Shown here: positions 1-11,880 of the stretch, one piece after another
Layout of the letters: every line of letters begins with the position of its first letter
Numbering within the stretch: position 1 is the first letter of the stretch
Assembly: GCA_019454045.1 (NCBI GenBank)
Contig: SKCR01034789.1
Span: 61,961 to 125,960, forward strand
Source: Zanthoxylum bungeanum
Lineage: Eukaryota > Streptophyta > Magnoliopsida > Sapindales > Rutaceae
Direction: 5' to 3'
DNA: 64,000 nt
The notes under the pieces: generated by a model
What the model saw: only the letters and a program-made list of their open reading frames with translations
The model's database searches: none
Told to the model about the DNA's origin: nothing
Position numbers and translations under genes: made by a program

Positions 1-64
1 TTATACCCATTTCCACTGTGCGGGGTACCGATCTGACCCTAAGGATTCCACAATTGCCCCAACA
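1..64 (+). mobile_element. 3' end of the 5' LTR of copia element B
   Basis: The first 64 bases match the last ~65 bases of the 3' LTR at 43735-43799 and end in the canonical CCCAACA. The rest of this LTR is outside the window. Confidence 0.88.
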
Positions 65-221
65 GAATGGTATCAGTAGCAAGGATTAACCACACAACAC
101 ATATTTTTGAATACATGCCATAGTAATTTTAACTTAATTATGCATAATACATATTGGATATCTATTGCATGTTTTAAGTTAAAACATTGACCTAATTAAG
201 TTAGTGACTTGATTATCATAA
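65..221 (+). other. Element B primer binding site and first part of leader
   Basis: A primer binding site resembling the initiator-Met tRNA complement (TGGTATCAGAGC) lies at 68-80 but reads TGGTATCAGTAGC, with an extra T. AT-rich leader follows to 221, where element A interrupts it. The 5 bases 222-226 (ATCTC) recur at 33415-33419 as the target duplication, after which the leader continues. Confidence 0.82.
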
Positions 222-226
222 ATCTC

Positions 227-1923
227 TGATCGGTGAAATCACTCACATAACGCAAGCGCACGTATCGCTCAAGTAGTATAAAATTTATCGATCCCACGAT
301 GACTTAATACTTAAGCTATCAATTTATGAAGTTAAATATTTACGAGTACCTAATAGATTGGTTTGTTGATTGGATTGTGATTTTGAACTAAAACAAGTAA
401 ATAAAACAGCGCGAATGTAACTCAAAGGAAAATTCAACATTATAAAACTATCTAGGGTTGTGAATCCTTCCAATATATTTTAAAGATGAAGTGGTTATCT
501 CACGTTTGTGCAATATATTGGTTTATTAGCCTGGAACATGAATTTATGCAAAAGCATATTCCGATGGTCAGATGCAAACACCCAGTATAACCCAATTAAT
601 CATATTCCTATGTCAACCAAGTTACCTGAATTCAATAAGATTAAGTTCCAATTATGGCTACCCCACCCGACAGGTATATTCCCACCCTGTAAAGAAATCT
701 ACCTAAGAGTCTCTTGCCCCAAGGTGAGATCGTGAGCTATTGAGTCTAAGGCTAAACCTAAAATCCATTTTCCAAGTTCATTTTAAGTTTACCAAATCAA
801 TCTTATTAATGGCCAGTTAACAAGAAGCATTAAGCTTAAGGCTCAATAAATAAACCTTTATATTACCCAAGACGTAAAATTACCACTTATAAACCAGTGA
901 TATTGTGATTCATCACAACCTCAGATAAAGGGTTTAGTTACCACACATATCTAGGACTATTAAAAAAATAAATAAAGTAAATGACATAAAGTAAAGCTGG
1001 AAATTAAAAAGATAAAATAAACAATAAAGAAAATGCTGGGGGTTAAATGATCCACTTTTATTACTTTTAATTTAGATATCTCCCTTATTATAGTATATAA
1101 ACTTTGCATGACATTACCAACCGACCACATAGGCGGTATCCTGATTAAGTCAGATTCATGATTAATTCCAACCGACCATAAAGGCGGTATCCAATTTAGT
1201 CAGGTTAAAATCAATTTAATTAAGTCCAACCGACCATAAAGGCGGTATCCTATTAAGTCAGGTTTTAAATAGTTTATATATTATAATTAAGGGAGATTAA
1301 TCTAAATATTAGTAATAAAAGCTTAACCTTTGACCCCAACAGAGGGGAGTTACCTCCTCATACTGAAAAGTAAAAATAAAGACTGAAAAGTAAAGTAAAG
1401 AAAGAACTATTGCGTAAAATAAAAAATTAATTACAGAAAGCTGTAAATAAACAAACAAGATACAATCTTCTTAGTATTCTTAAGGAAATTCTCAGAAGAA
1501 GGTATGAATTTTCCTTCTGATTTCAGCTTCAATTTATAGGCAAAATTCTGCCCTGCGCGTCGCGATGCACCGTTGATTCAACAGGATCTTGACAATTGGC
1601 TGTCGGTAAAATAATTGGCTTGGTGTCGCGATGCGTGAAGCTGTGCGCGTCGCGACGCTGACGTAAGCAATGACGTGTATTGTCGGTAGCATGTGATGAT
1701 GACACGTGGCAGGCACACGTTAGCAAGATTGATGTGATGTTGACACATGGCATGCGTATTTTAGCGGTCGCGACGCAGAAGTGTTACGCGTCGTGACGTA
1801 GAATTCCAATTTTGCCCTTTTTCATCCGATTTTCACCGTTTAAGCCCCGATTTGATTCCAGAGAAACTATACGAAATATTAAGTAAAAATGACGATAAAT
1901 ATTGATATATTTATCGCTTATCA
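227..1923 (-). mobile_element. 3' LTR of element A
   Basis: On the - strand it begins TGATAAGCG and ends CACCGATCA, and it aligns with 31689-33414 along its whole length. Rough counting over the first ~480 bases gives about 4 differences per 100. It contains three copies of a block with CCAACCGACC and GGCGGTATCC (about 1120-1260), against two in the 5' LTR. A CpG-rich stretch with repeated TCGCGA cores lies at 1550-1800. Confidence 0.93.
1118..1262 (-). repeat. Tandem blocks inside the element A 3' LTR
   Basis: Three diverged copies of a ~45-70 bp block (CCAACCGACC, spacer, GGCGGTATCC, spacer, AAGTCAG or similar) lie here. The homologous 5' LTR segment at 32580-32670 has two, so one unit was gained or lost since insertion. 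Confidence 0.75.
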
Positions 1924-3207
1924 CACCCCCAAACCTAATATTTTGCTAGTCCTTGAGCAAAGCAAGAAAATAAAATGCAATAAACAACTTTAAAATAAAA
2001 TTAAAATAAACCACTTTCGTAGGGATCACAGTTGCATTTAGCGTATGCAACAAGCCTTTAAACCCCCAGGTGTCCCTAGTGGACGAGTTGTAGTCTCGTG
2101 AGGGCTTACAGTGATGATACCCACAAACGTCAATCTAATGCACGCAAATGCAAAAAGACAAAAGAAAAGAGAATAAACAAGTTAGTTACTAATCAAGTGA
2201 AACTTCTTATCCAAGTTAATAGTTGTTTTCTTTCTTTCTAAATTATCAAATAAGTAAATTCTCCGATTGTTTTTACTATTCTCCATATACACAACCAACA
2301 AGGTATTAATCAGCTCATTGTGCCCACAATATTTTAAGTGTAGTTGAAAAGAGAGTAATATTTTTGTCCTAAAGTTATATCAGAATTCACACCTTTTTTA
2401 GCAATGAATTTTTTTTTCTGATTTTTTATTTATTTACAATATCTTTAATCCATATAGCGAGCTTTGAGCCAGTGACTCCCAAGCCAGTTGGCTTTAGGGC
2501 ACTAGGTGTTAAGACACCCTTACAAACTTAATTACTCGGATTTCATATTTTTTTTTTTATAACATCTTCAATCCATGTAGAGAGCTTTGAGTCAGTGACT
2601 CCCAAACCAGTTGGTTTTAGGGCACTATGTGTTAAAACACCCCTACGGACTTAATTACTCGGATCTTAGATATTTTTTTTAATTCCATCGCTTTTTTAGA
2701 TGTTTCCTCTAATTAAACTAGAGCACTGAATATTACAAACTTTTCACTTACAGCTCATGTTCGTATGTTACCATGTATGTTGATAATCCTGTCAACTGAG
2801 CATGTGAATATCCAATTTAGTCAGTATTATGGAGAATTCACAAATTAAATAACTCAAAAGAAAATTAAAAAAAATTAATTTTTTACGAAATAGGTTAAGA
2901 TACGTCTCAAGAGTGGAAATTCCTTACACTGTTATCTCACATCAATTTCACCTAATTAGTCAAGTTAAAAACACAAAAACAAAATATTTTTTATTTTTAT
3001 AAATATTTTTTATTTTTTTTGAATTTTTTGAAAATTTTTGACAAAAAACCATGCAAAAATAACACAATGGAAAAATAAAAATAAGATACTAATCAACTAT
3101 TCCCCTCCCCCAAACCTAATTGGATATTGTCCCCAATGTCTAAAAAGTAGAAGAAGAGTTTAGAAAACAGTACCTTATTAGCTGAAATTCTACATCTAAA
3201 AAGAAAA
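1924..3207 (-). other. Element A 3' untranslated region with polypurine tracts
   Basis: The polypurine tract is at 1924-1936 (GGTTTGGGGGTG on the - strand), immediately before the LTR. A second copy of the same motif (TAGGTTTGGGGGAGGGG) lies at 3103-3119, just downstream of the LOG copy. Two tandem copies of a ~120-bp block containing GCTTTGAG and CAGTGACTCCCAA lie at about 2455-2665. No coding frame is supported. Confidence 0.75.
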
Positions 3208-3860
3208 TTAAAGGTTAAGATCCAGATTTATCCGACACTTCTTACCACGATCATTATCAGACCAATTTATCTTGGAAAGGATAAGGTCAATTTGTGGTTC
3301 AAAGGCTAAGATTTGATCAATTAAATCATGGGCAATTCTGGCAGTGAAGAGGATTTCTTTTATAGGTTTGGACACGAACCCATTTCTCCGGGCATCATCA
3401 AGAAACACACAAAGAAAATCATAAAATCCATCAGCATTAAACAGTCCAATCAGTTTCTGGTGTATGTTCAAGTTCGCCCAAGATAATACTGTAAAAATTT
3501 CGTCCATTGTGCCCAAGCCACCTGGCAAAGCAATAAAAGCATCAACACGGTTAATCATTTCAACAAGTCGCTTAGACATACCTGGCACAATACATTCATC
3601 TCTGTTATATGGTCCTATAAGATTCGCCTCCGCCAAGGTTTTGGGATAATTCCCAGAACTTGACTATCTCCTTCCTGTACGGCCCTTGAAACACACCCCA
3701 TTAATATAAGATTACCACCGCCATATACTAAGTGCATATTCCTTTCAGCTATGACTCTACCCAATTCCTGTGCTGCCTCAACGAATTCTGGTTTAGAACC
3801 AACACTAGTACTGTAAAATACACAGATGTTTACAACTCGTCTTCTTGAAGTTGCTTCCAT
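3208..3860 (-). pseudogene. LOG: LOG-like cytokinin phosphoribohydrolase, intronless copy in a retrotransposon
   Basis: LOG enzymes release active cytokinin bases from cytokinin riboside 5'-monophosphates in the cytosol. The start at 3860 gives MEATSRRRVVNICVFYSTSV, then LVYGGG and a GIIPK segment. The frame shifts near 3643, where CCAAAACC has one A fewer than the LOG frame needs. The second part runs from about 3636 and holds the family signature PGGLGTMDE, preceded by the GMSKR region that carries the conserved Arg. It ends near residue 217, a normal LOG length, with LDLNL as the last residues. The glycine loop reads GGGNLILMG where LOGs usually have GGGSxGLMG. Plant LOG genes normally have several introns and this copy has none, suggesting capture from an mRNA. 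It lies between integrase and the polypurine tract, in the element's sense strand. With the frameshift it is probably inactive unless the missing A is an assembly error. Confidence 0.88.
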
Positions 3861-4221
3861 TTTTTTTAACTCTGGATATCTTCAAGAGTGCAATGATGAG
3901 CTGAATTTATAGAACCTGAAAAATAGTGAGTAATAATAGCACTAGTACCTGCCAAATGAAAATTATTAGTTATACAGTAAAATAAATCGTAAAAGTCAAA
4001 AAAGTCTGGATCCTGTCGGAGAAAATAAAAGAAAATAATAAAATAAATCACAATTATTAGATAAATATGAAGAGATAATAATATTTACAAGTTGTAATGG
4101 CTTGAATGATGTCTATGCGTCAAGGACAAGCTTCTCATCCAATTTTCTTATAAATTGGCAAATAGAGACTTTTAAAGTCGGATTCCTTTAACTGTTGTCT
4201 TTCTTTTCGGAATTGTGTCTG
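3861..4221 (-). other. Spacer between the Cys-rich frame and the LOG copy
   Basis: This AT-rich stretch contains three acceptor-like sites in a row on the - strand (TCTCCGACAG, CATTTGGCAG, TATTTTTCAG). The last is about 80 bases before the LOG start. It may hold the captured LOG 5' untranslated region or splice acceptors for a subgenomic RNA; both readings are inference. Confidence 0.4.
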
Positions 4222-4656
4222 TCATATATGAATTGCGTGATACATATATCCACTGGGATGCGTCTCAAGAGTCAATGATATGTCATCCAAAGACTTCTTA
4301 CTCATGCCATCCCTAATGAATTTAATTTTATCTTCGCGGTTATCAGACACCATTCATAAAGAACGACAACGAGTATTACATGTCATGCGTGCACATTTAT
4401 AGCAAACACCCATTCTTTTAGCTCTTTTCTTTTTAGCATAGGTGTTTCTTCCTAAACCAGACATATATGAAATAAAAGAGTCAGATGACTCACTTGCCAA
4501 TTGGACTCGTGCTTCAATAATCCAACGAATTTCATTAGGAATACTTTTAATCATTAGAAGTCTCATTCATTCCAAACCAGCTTTGTAGACTTTCATCATA
4601 GAGTTTTGAGGGAGAGAATGAAATTTCTTGTGAAGATTTGCGAGAACTTCTTCCAT
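4222..4656 (-). pseudogene. Cys-rich frame of unknown function, env position of element A
   Basis: One reading frame of about 144 codons starts MEEVLANLHKKF and ends HPSGYMYHAIHI. It contains two in-frame TGA codons, one after ~29 codons and one after ~100. The middle part has IPNEIRWIIEARVQLASES, then a basic KKKRAKR run followed by CYKCARMTCNTRC, a compact four-cysteine motif (C-x2-C-x4-C-x3-C). No signal peptide or membrane segment is visible, so it does not look like a retroviral envelope. An acceptor-like TTTTGTAG followed by GTAAAGTCACATTTCAGG precedes the ATG, so expression from a spliced RNA is possible. I do not recognise the family; it could be an element gene or a captured host sequence. 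Confidence 0.55.
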
Positions 4657-4795
4657 CCTGAAATGTGACTTTACCTACAAAATTAAACACACAAAAATAA
4701 AACACACCAAATCTGAATATATACACAAATTGCTTGGGTTACCTCTCTACTAGCGCTAAGTTTAATGTCGTCAGCTAGACATGACTGCCTGAACG

Positions 4796-6020
4796 TTAGG
4801 CTGGATCTGAAAGTGTGACACTCTCTTTTTGTCGCTCAAATAATTCTCCCCAGTAGTGCTTGACACGCTGGCTGTTAACTTTGAATGTGTTGTTGGACTT
4901 GGGGTTATATATCTCAATAACTCTGTAGGGTAACACCTGAGTAATCACAAATGGACCTGACCACTTTGATTTCAGCTTTCCAGGGAAAAGTTTCAACCGT
5001 GAATTGTATAACAACACCTGCTACCCTGGCTCCAGTTGTCTGCATACTATTTTTTTATCATGCCATTTCTTGGTATTTGCTTTGTACATTCTGGCATTCT
5101 CATAAGCCTGTAGGTGAAATTCCTCCAATTCGTTGAGTTGGTGGAGCCTTTTCTCTCCTGCTGCTTGTAGATCAAGATCTAACTTCTTTAGTGCCCAGTA
5201 CACTTTGTGTTCAAGCTCTACTGGCAGATGGCACATTTTCCCAAACACCATTCGATATGGGGACATATCGATAGGTGTTTTGTAAGCTGTCCGATAGGCC
5301 CATAATGCGTTATCTAGTTTTACATATCAGTCCTTCCTTGTTGATCCAACGGTTCTCTCCAAGATTCTTTTGATCTCCCTATTTGAAACTTCAACCTGTC
5401 CATTTGACTGCGGATGGTAGGCAATGGAAACTTTCTGAGTAACTCTGTATTTGGATAGGAGTGCATCGAAGCATTTGTTGTAAAAATATGTGCCACCATC
5501 ACTGATAATTGCCCGAGGTGTTCCGAAGCGAGTGAAAATATTATTTTTAAGGAATTTTATCACCACTTTTGAATCATTTGATGGTAGTGTTGTTACTTCA
5601 ACCCATTTGGAGATGTAGTCTACTGCAACTAGTATGTACAGGTTTCCGAATGATGGAACAAATGGTCCCATAAAATCAATCCCTCATACATCAAATATCT
5701 CAACTTCCAAAATGCTTTGAAGCGGTCCTTCATTTCTCCTTTAAATATTTCCCGTTCTCTGGCACCTGTCACATTGAAGAGCAAATAAGTAAGCATTTTT
5801 AAATAGAGTGGGCCAGAACAAACCTGATTGTAGGACTTTGGCTGCAGTTTTATTTCCGCTGAAGTGTCCGCCATATGGTGATGAATAACAATGCTGCAGG
5901 ACACTATTGACCTCCTCCTGTGGAACACAACGTCTTAGTAATTGATCAGCACAATGTTTGAACATGTACGGCTCATCCCAGACATAGTGCTTGACTTCTT
6001 TGAAGAACTTCTTTCGTTGC
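4796..6020 (-). pseudogene. Element A integrase
   Basis: The integrase inserts element cDNA into host DNA. On the - strand the zinc-binding HHCC part lies at about 5745-5960 (HC..GGH..CDRC). The catalytic core is at about 5330-5690, with [10 protein letters not shown] carrying the first Asp, ISDGGTYF the second, and [17 protein letters not shown] the Glu region. The C-terminal part (KLKSKWSGPF, then VKHYWGELFE) ends at 4796. TGA and TAG codons between the blocks break the frame. This domain order (RNase H, HHCC, core, no chromodomain) fits Athila. Confidence 0.88.
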
Positions 6021-7133
6021 TGATGTGTCCATTCCAATGGCCATTTTCCCGATACTATGTAGTTTACATAGTCAGCATACCAAGGGACATCGTGTTGTTT
6101 CATGGCAAACAACTGTTTATCTGGAAATGTTTCTTTAATTGTCAGTTTATTGCCAGATGTTTCTCCATTCTCTAGCCTTAATAAGTGATCTGCCACTTGG
6201 TTTTCTGTCATTTTCTTGTCTCGGATCTCCACGTCAAATTTTTGCAACAGAAGCACCCAACTGGTCAATCTAGGTTTGGTATCTTTCTTTGCGATCAGAT
6301 ATTTGGTTGCTGAATGATCTGTGTAGACCACCACTTTAGGACCCAACAGATAGAAGTGGAATTTATCAAAAGTAAACACAACTGCGAGTAACTCATTTTC
6401 AGTGGTTGTGTAGTTGAGTTGAACTTTATTCAGAGTTCTGCTGGAGTAGTAAATGGTATGGAAAAGTTTTGCTTTGCATTGTCCCCAAAATGGACCTAAG
6501 GCAAAATCACTAGCATTGCACATCACCTCAAATGGAAGCATCCAGTCTGGTGCTACTATGATGGGGGCATAGACCAGCTTCTGTTTTAGGAACTCAAAAG
6601 CTTCGTGTCATTATTTGGTGAAGTTGAAAGGCACATCTTTCTCCTGAAGATTGCACAGAGGTTTCACAATCTTAAAGAAGTCTTTTATAAATCTCTTGTA
6701 AAATCCTACATGTCCGAGAAAACTCCGAATCCCTTTGACGGATGATGGTGGAGGTAGTTTTTCAATTGTCTAGATCTTTGCTTTATCTACCTCGATTCCC
6801 GTTTATGAGATCCGATGTCCCATGATGATGCCTTCTTGCACCATGAAGTGGCATTTCTCCCGGTTGAGTACCAGGTTGGTATCTTCGCATCTTTGTAATA
6901 CCTTTTCCAGATTTTACAAGCAGTGGTCGAACGAGTCTCCAAACACAGAAAAATCATCCATGAAAACCTCCATATTTTGTTCCAGCATGTCTGAGAAGAT
7001 GGCCATCATGCAACATTGAAATGTGGCAGGAGCATTACATAGTACAAATGGCATCATACGGAAGGCAAAAGTACCATACGGGCATGTAAAAATGGTTTTC
7101 TCCTGATCTTCTAGGGTGATGGCGATCTGATTT
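6021..7133 (-). pseudogene. Element A reverse transcriptase C-terminal part and RNase H
   Basis: Reading leftward from 7133, the RT palm follows the insertion point: TFAFRMMPF, then FMDDFSVFGD with the catalytic DD pair at about 6945-6975, then HCxMVxxGIxxGHxIS. RNase H follows at about 6130-6540 ([29 protein letters not shown]). Several TGA/TAA codons interrupt it. The N-terminal RT parts are at 9649-9846 and 19817-20150, separated by insertions E and D. Confidence 0.88.
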
Positions 7134-9648
7134 TGTTAGGGTTGGTGCTCGGAGTGCCAATTCGGATCGTATTTATGTCCGATTCATGAATACGAATAAT
7201 TTCTTTTTTCCATAATATTACTTACTTAATGGTAGCACCTTTTGTTTTCTATATACGTATTCGATCTAATTACGATTAGATTGAAACTAAATATGATTTA
7301 GTGATATGTAAGACAAAGACCCTAGGTTTTACAACGTAGTGCGCAGTTACAACGTAGTTTGTAATTGACATTGGGAAGCGTCACTATAAGTTGTATATTC
7401 TCAAATAAAGTTCCTGGTCAAGATTTACTGACACAGGTTGGTTAGTAAAATCCACTGAGACCAGTACATGTCGTATATCGAGACTTGATCCGATGGTTTA
7501 TCCCAATGAACTATGAGTATTGGGAGACTCGTATAGACGTGTAGGAGTTTATTTGATAAATACTGAACGACTCACTGAAGATTTCCTAATAGATGATACA
7601 CCAACATCAATAGGAATCTTCTCGAGTTGAGTAGCATAGTGGTCTTTCGACTTGAGATACCACTGTGGATATATGAGTTATCCTCCACACTTTGATGGCA
7701 GTCACGTCATCGATCTATTTAGATCAGACCTCCGTCTGTTCATTGGGTATGGACTGATGCTCATGATATCCTGTGAGTATCAGATAGAATCCGTCAGTCT
7801 TGTGTACATGGCATATGTATCATGTACATATTTACGATCTAGTAAATCCATGGCTGTGGTATACTTCGGAAGCGAGTTCCGAGTGTTATTTAGAGATCGT
7901 AAATTTAAAAGTCAATTATATTATACATTAGGGATTTGACGTTCTTATCTATACCCCCGGTATAATATTGATATCCTGTGACAGATGGATTATATGTATG
8001 CAATGACCTCGACTTGCATAGTTTAGCGAGATTATCTGTGGTCGTCATAATTCATGAGTGGGTGAATTATAGACACGTATTGGATTTCGTGACGGATAAA
8101 CCTAAACTTAGAGAGTCCCACAATATGAAGTGTACTCGTTGAGTACTTGGACAACACATTATGAATAATACAGATTATTCATAATACTTCACCGAATTAA
8201 ATAAGTTAATTCGAGTTGTTTAAACGGTTAAACGAAAATACTTGCATTAGGGGCATTTCGATCAATTAATAATAATGTGTATTTGTATTTGATAAAAAAT
8301 TTGATTTGATACATATTAATTATTTGTCAAATGAGATTTTGACACATGCCATTAATATATGTATTTGTTATTTAATGTAAATAAAAATACATATATAATA
8401 ATAATCACATTAATTAATTATTTAGGTATTTAAATGTTAAATATCTAGATAATTAAATTATATCAATATTACATAATTGTTATGCAATATGTTTGATTAT
8501 TATTGGTTACATGTGGCATGATTCTATTAAGCTTAAAGTTTACAAATTGGATTTGTTAATTTAAAGCTTATTTTAATTATTTAGTTAGATTAATTGACCA
8601 AATGACCAAAATACCCCTCTTTTACCCCTAAGTCGGTTTTGGATTGATTTTTTAAGTTGAAAATTTTGTTTTCTCCTTTCATAAGACTCCATGGTCAAAC
8701 ACCTCCATAAAAGAAAACTCCCAAATTTTTCTTGAAGATTCAAGAAGAAAATGAAGAAATTCAAGAAATATTTTAAGGAAATTACAAGATTTAGAGGTAA
8801 TCTTCAATAATCTTAAACTTAGAAAGCTTGTTTATTGTTCTTGAATATCTAGAATAGTTCTAGGGTTTCTTCCGTTCTTATATTTTGGGGATTTTAATTT
8901 GAAGGATGGATTTGGAGGCTAGATGCATGTGTGAAGTTTGATTGGATGATATTAGTGTAATATTGATTCAATTTTGTCATTTGATGACTTGTTGCCATTA
9001 TAGAGTGTTATGACCACTCTTGTAACTCCTAGAATTTTTCTTGAGTTCTTCATAGGTGGTGGCTTTGGTTGGTGTTAATTATTAACATGATTAATGTTGA
9101 GAAATTTGGATTTAAAGCATGAAAAATGATATTTTTAGTTACCAAATCAGATCTAGAAATTATGTGATTTTGGTGATGAAAATTATATTATATAAATGTA
9201 TTGGATGTATTTTTGGCATTGGAACAATTTCCGGAAATTGTTTCGGAGTTGAAATATGCGAAAACGGTGAAAAATGGCATTACCGGGTGAGTTTCGGACT
9301 TACCGGGTGTCTGCTATCCAAACAGTGAATTAGTCACTGTTAGAGCATCCCATGAACTGCCCAAGAACTATTGGAGCTGACCTGGGTAGCCCCCATGTTT
9401 GTTGATTGGTCGGTTCGGACAAAACGCGTTTTATGTCATTTTTCGGAAAAACATTTTTGTAAAGGTTTTGTGATGTTTCTAACCTATTTATGTCGTTATT
9501 TGATATTGAATAAATATATTTAGGTGAAATATGAATGAATTATTCATATTGGATATTGAATAATTTATTTGGTAATTTAAAAAAGTTTTATAGTTACGAT
9601 TTCGTCCGAACCGTGAACTTCCGCTGCTCTGGCGCTAAAACCCCAACA
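7134..9648 (+). mobile_element. Solo copia LTR E
   Basis: The sequence starts TGTTAGGGTTGGTGC and ends AAACCCCAACA with no internal region. It matches the LTRs of element F (55635-58181, opposite strand). Flanks are GATTT (7129-7133) and GATTG (9649-9653), a 5-bp duplication with one mismatch. Removing the insertion restores the RT reading DGYSGYNQIAI, which confirms the borders. LTR-LTR recombination would explain the missing internal region. Short frames inside are incidental. Confidence 0.88.
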
Positions 9649-9846
9649 GATTGTACCCCGAGTATCCATCCAGAAAATAATAGAACTCATGCCCCGCCAA
9701 TCTGTCTAGCATCTGGTCAATGAAAGGTAATGAGAAATGATATTTCCTTGTTGCTTTGTTCAGCTTCCTGTTGTCCATGCATACTCTCCATCCAGTCACC
9801 GTTCTTGTTGGAATCATCTCGTTCTTTTCATTTGTGACTACAATAA
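9649..9846 (-). pseudogene. Element A reverse transcriptase, middle fragment
   Basis: This 198-bp remnant reads IPTRTVTGWRVCMDNRKLN and then DQMLDRLAGHEFYYFLDGYS. It covers RT fingers and palm, including the first catalytic Asp region (FLDGYSG). It lies between insertion E on the left and insertion D on the right and is in register with the other two RT pieces. Confidence 0.9.
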
Positions 9847-11880
9847 TATTGGACAGTTATGGCCCATAGCATCACTATTTGTACAGATCATGGTGTTGTT
9901 GTACAAATTAACTATGTGACAAAGGAAATTGCTCTTCTATCATTTGTAATTAGATTACCAAGATGTATAAATGATAGAAGGTCCATATGATTAGTTCCGG
10001 ATTGAGATGATATGAGACATTATCAATCCACAAAGTTTAATCATTAAATATCCCTAGTCGTAGTATTATCGAGACTGGACATCGATAATGCGGAATAGAC
10101 TAGTATTACACTTGTGCGCGTTGTGGGAGCATAACAGCATAGTTCTCATATATTTGGGTATAGGATACTCATGCAAGTGTAATAGGAGGTTGTGTTTACT
10201 GATGGTACGAAAACAGCTTCGCTCTGGATGGACCCCTCGGAATTCCATTGGCAGTATGACTATGTGTCTATGGAAGTCCGAATCAGGGAAGGTGTATTTG
10301 GTCTTAACCTGAGACTTGCACCGCTAATACTTGCGACAATCAATATACTTTGGTTTTGGTCGTCCAGAGCTTTAACAGGTTCTGTGTACGCCTCTTCTGG
10401 GTATATTGAGAATCGTAGTGTATTGGGTGTGATGTCAAGATGGAAGTATCACTTCAGTCATAGTGGAGATGATGATCACGTAGGATACGTAACTGGTTCT
10501 CTTTTATGCTGCAGCTATCGGGATATTATGACTAGGTCATGTTTATCCGATTATAGAGACTAGTTACTAGAGATCCGATATGTGCTTCGTACGGGGCAGA
10601 CTCATTTCCAGCCCCAGGCCTTGCACGTGACATCCGATACTGGATCGAAATACGTAATACCACGTATACTACGCCTGATATAGATCACATATTCCAGTAA
10701 GAATATTTCAGGAGAATTAGGTAGGCACAGTGCTTTGCTTGAAGCCAACCATGTCTTGTAAATCGGTAAAAACGTAGTACTATGTACGTACGTGTTCGGA
10801 TAGTCCGACGACCGGATTTACTGCCAACATATCCGGGGATCTCATGGGTCGCTTCCCGAAGATTCACCGATGACGTATGACTCACACTTTATTAATCTGG
10901 GATTAATTAGTGAGAGAGATAAAATTAATCTGGGATTAATTACAGAGATATTTTATCTGGGATAGAGAACGATTAATTTAGAATGAATCGATAAAATTAA
11001 TATATTCGATATATGATACGAAATTGGATTTCGACGCGGAATTGAAATTAGATTTTAATTCGGGCGAACGAGTTAATTTAGAATTAATTCGTTAGCGACG
11101 TGAATAGTAATTTTGCTAGGCATAATTATTTAATTACGTCGCAACGAAAATCGTTAATTTGGAATTAGCGAACCCCAGCCCGGGAGTGTTTGCGGGTGCA
11201 CTCGCATTTCGAATTCAAGTGCGGCCACAAGTCACATCACGCGTCACATCACTCGTAATTCAAGTGATGGATGTCTTGTCACTTTGAGTGATTGACAACC
11301 AGTCACTATTCATGAGTGATGTGAGTAGTTGGAAGGCATTAATTGTTTTTTGCCTTTGAATTTTGGAAATTTGAAAATTGTTTTTGGTATTTGTTTTTTG
11401 GAAAATCAAAAACCATTTTACATAACACATTTTCTCTCTCTCTCTCTCTTGGCAAGACTCACGGTTTTGGAGCCAATTTTCTCCTTCTCTCCCATTCGGC
11501 TTTTGAAGCCATTTTTCTTCTCATTTCTTGCTTGGTCGAGAACAAGATAGAAGAACAAGGAAGATTTGTGGTAAATCCTTCCATTTTTAGCACATAAAGG
11601 GTCATCCTAAGGTGATAGGGAAACCGACTTATGAGCATGAAATCACCATTAGCAAAGCTTGGAGCTTGGAGCATCAATGGAGTCCATTACCGAATTTTTG
11701 GAGCACAAAATTCCTCAAATGCCGAGAGCTCAATGAGGGAAAAGCATGAAGATTTTTGTTGTTCCTCGCGTCGCAAAAAGCCGATCGTTGTAAGTATGAT
11801 TCCGCCATGCTTTTACGAGTATTCATACATATATGTTTCATTGCTTGATTTGATCATTGGGACTAATTAGAAACCCAACA
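9847..11880 (+). mobile_element. 5' LTR of element D
   Basis: The LTR begins TATTGGACAG (the 3' copy has TGTTGGACAG) and ends AGAAACCCAACA. A (CT)n run lies at about 11431-11448. Short frames within it recur in the 3' LTR and are not genes. Confidence 0.92.

Noticed and set aside
4222..4656. Envelope-like gene in the Athila element
   Set aside because: No signal peptide, transmembrane segment or coiled coil is visible; a Cys-rich soluble frame is all that can be supported.
10192..10563. 123-codon frame on the + strand
   Set aside because: It lies wholly in the LTR of element D and recurs at 18204-18503 in the other LTR; it is not a gene.
11329..11870. Several short frames around the CT-rich stretch
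   Set aside because: They lie in the D LTR and are repeated at 19200-19806; no protein resemblance.
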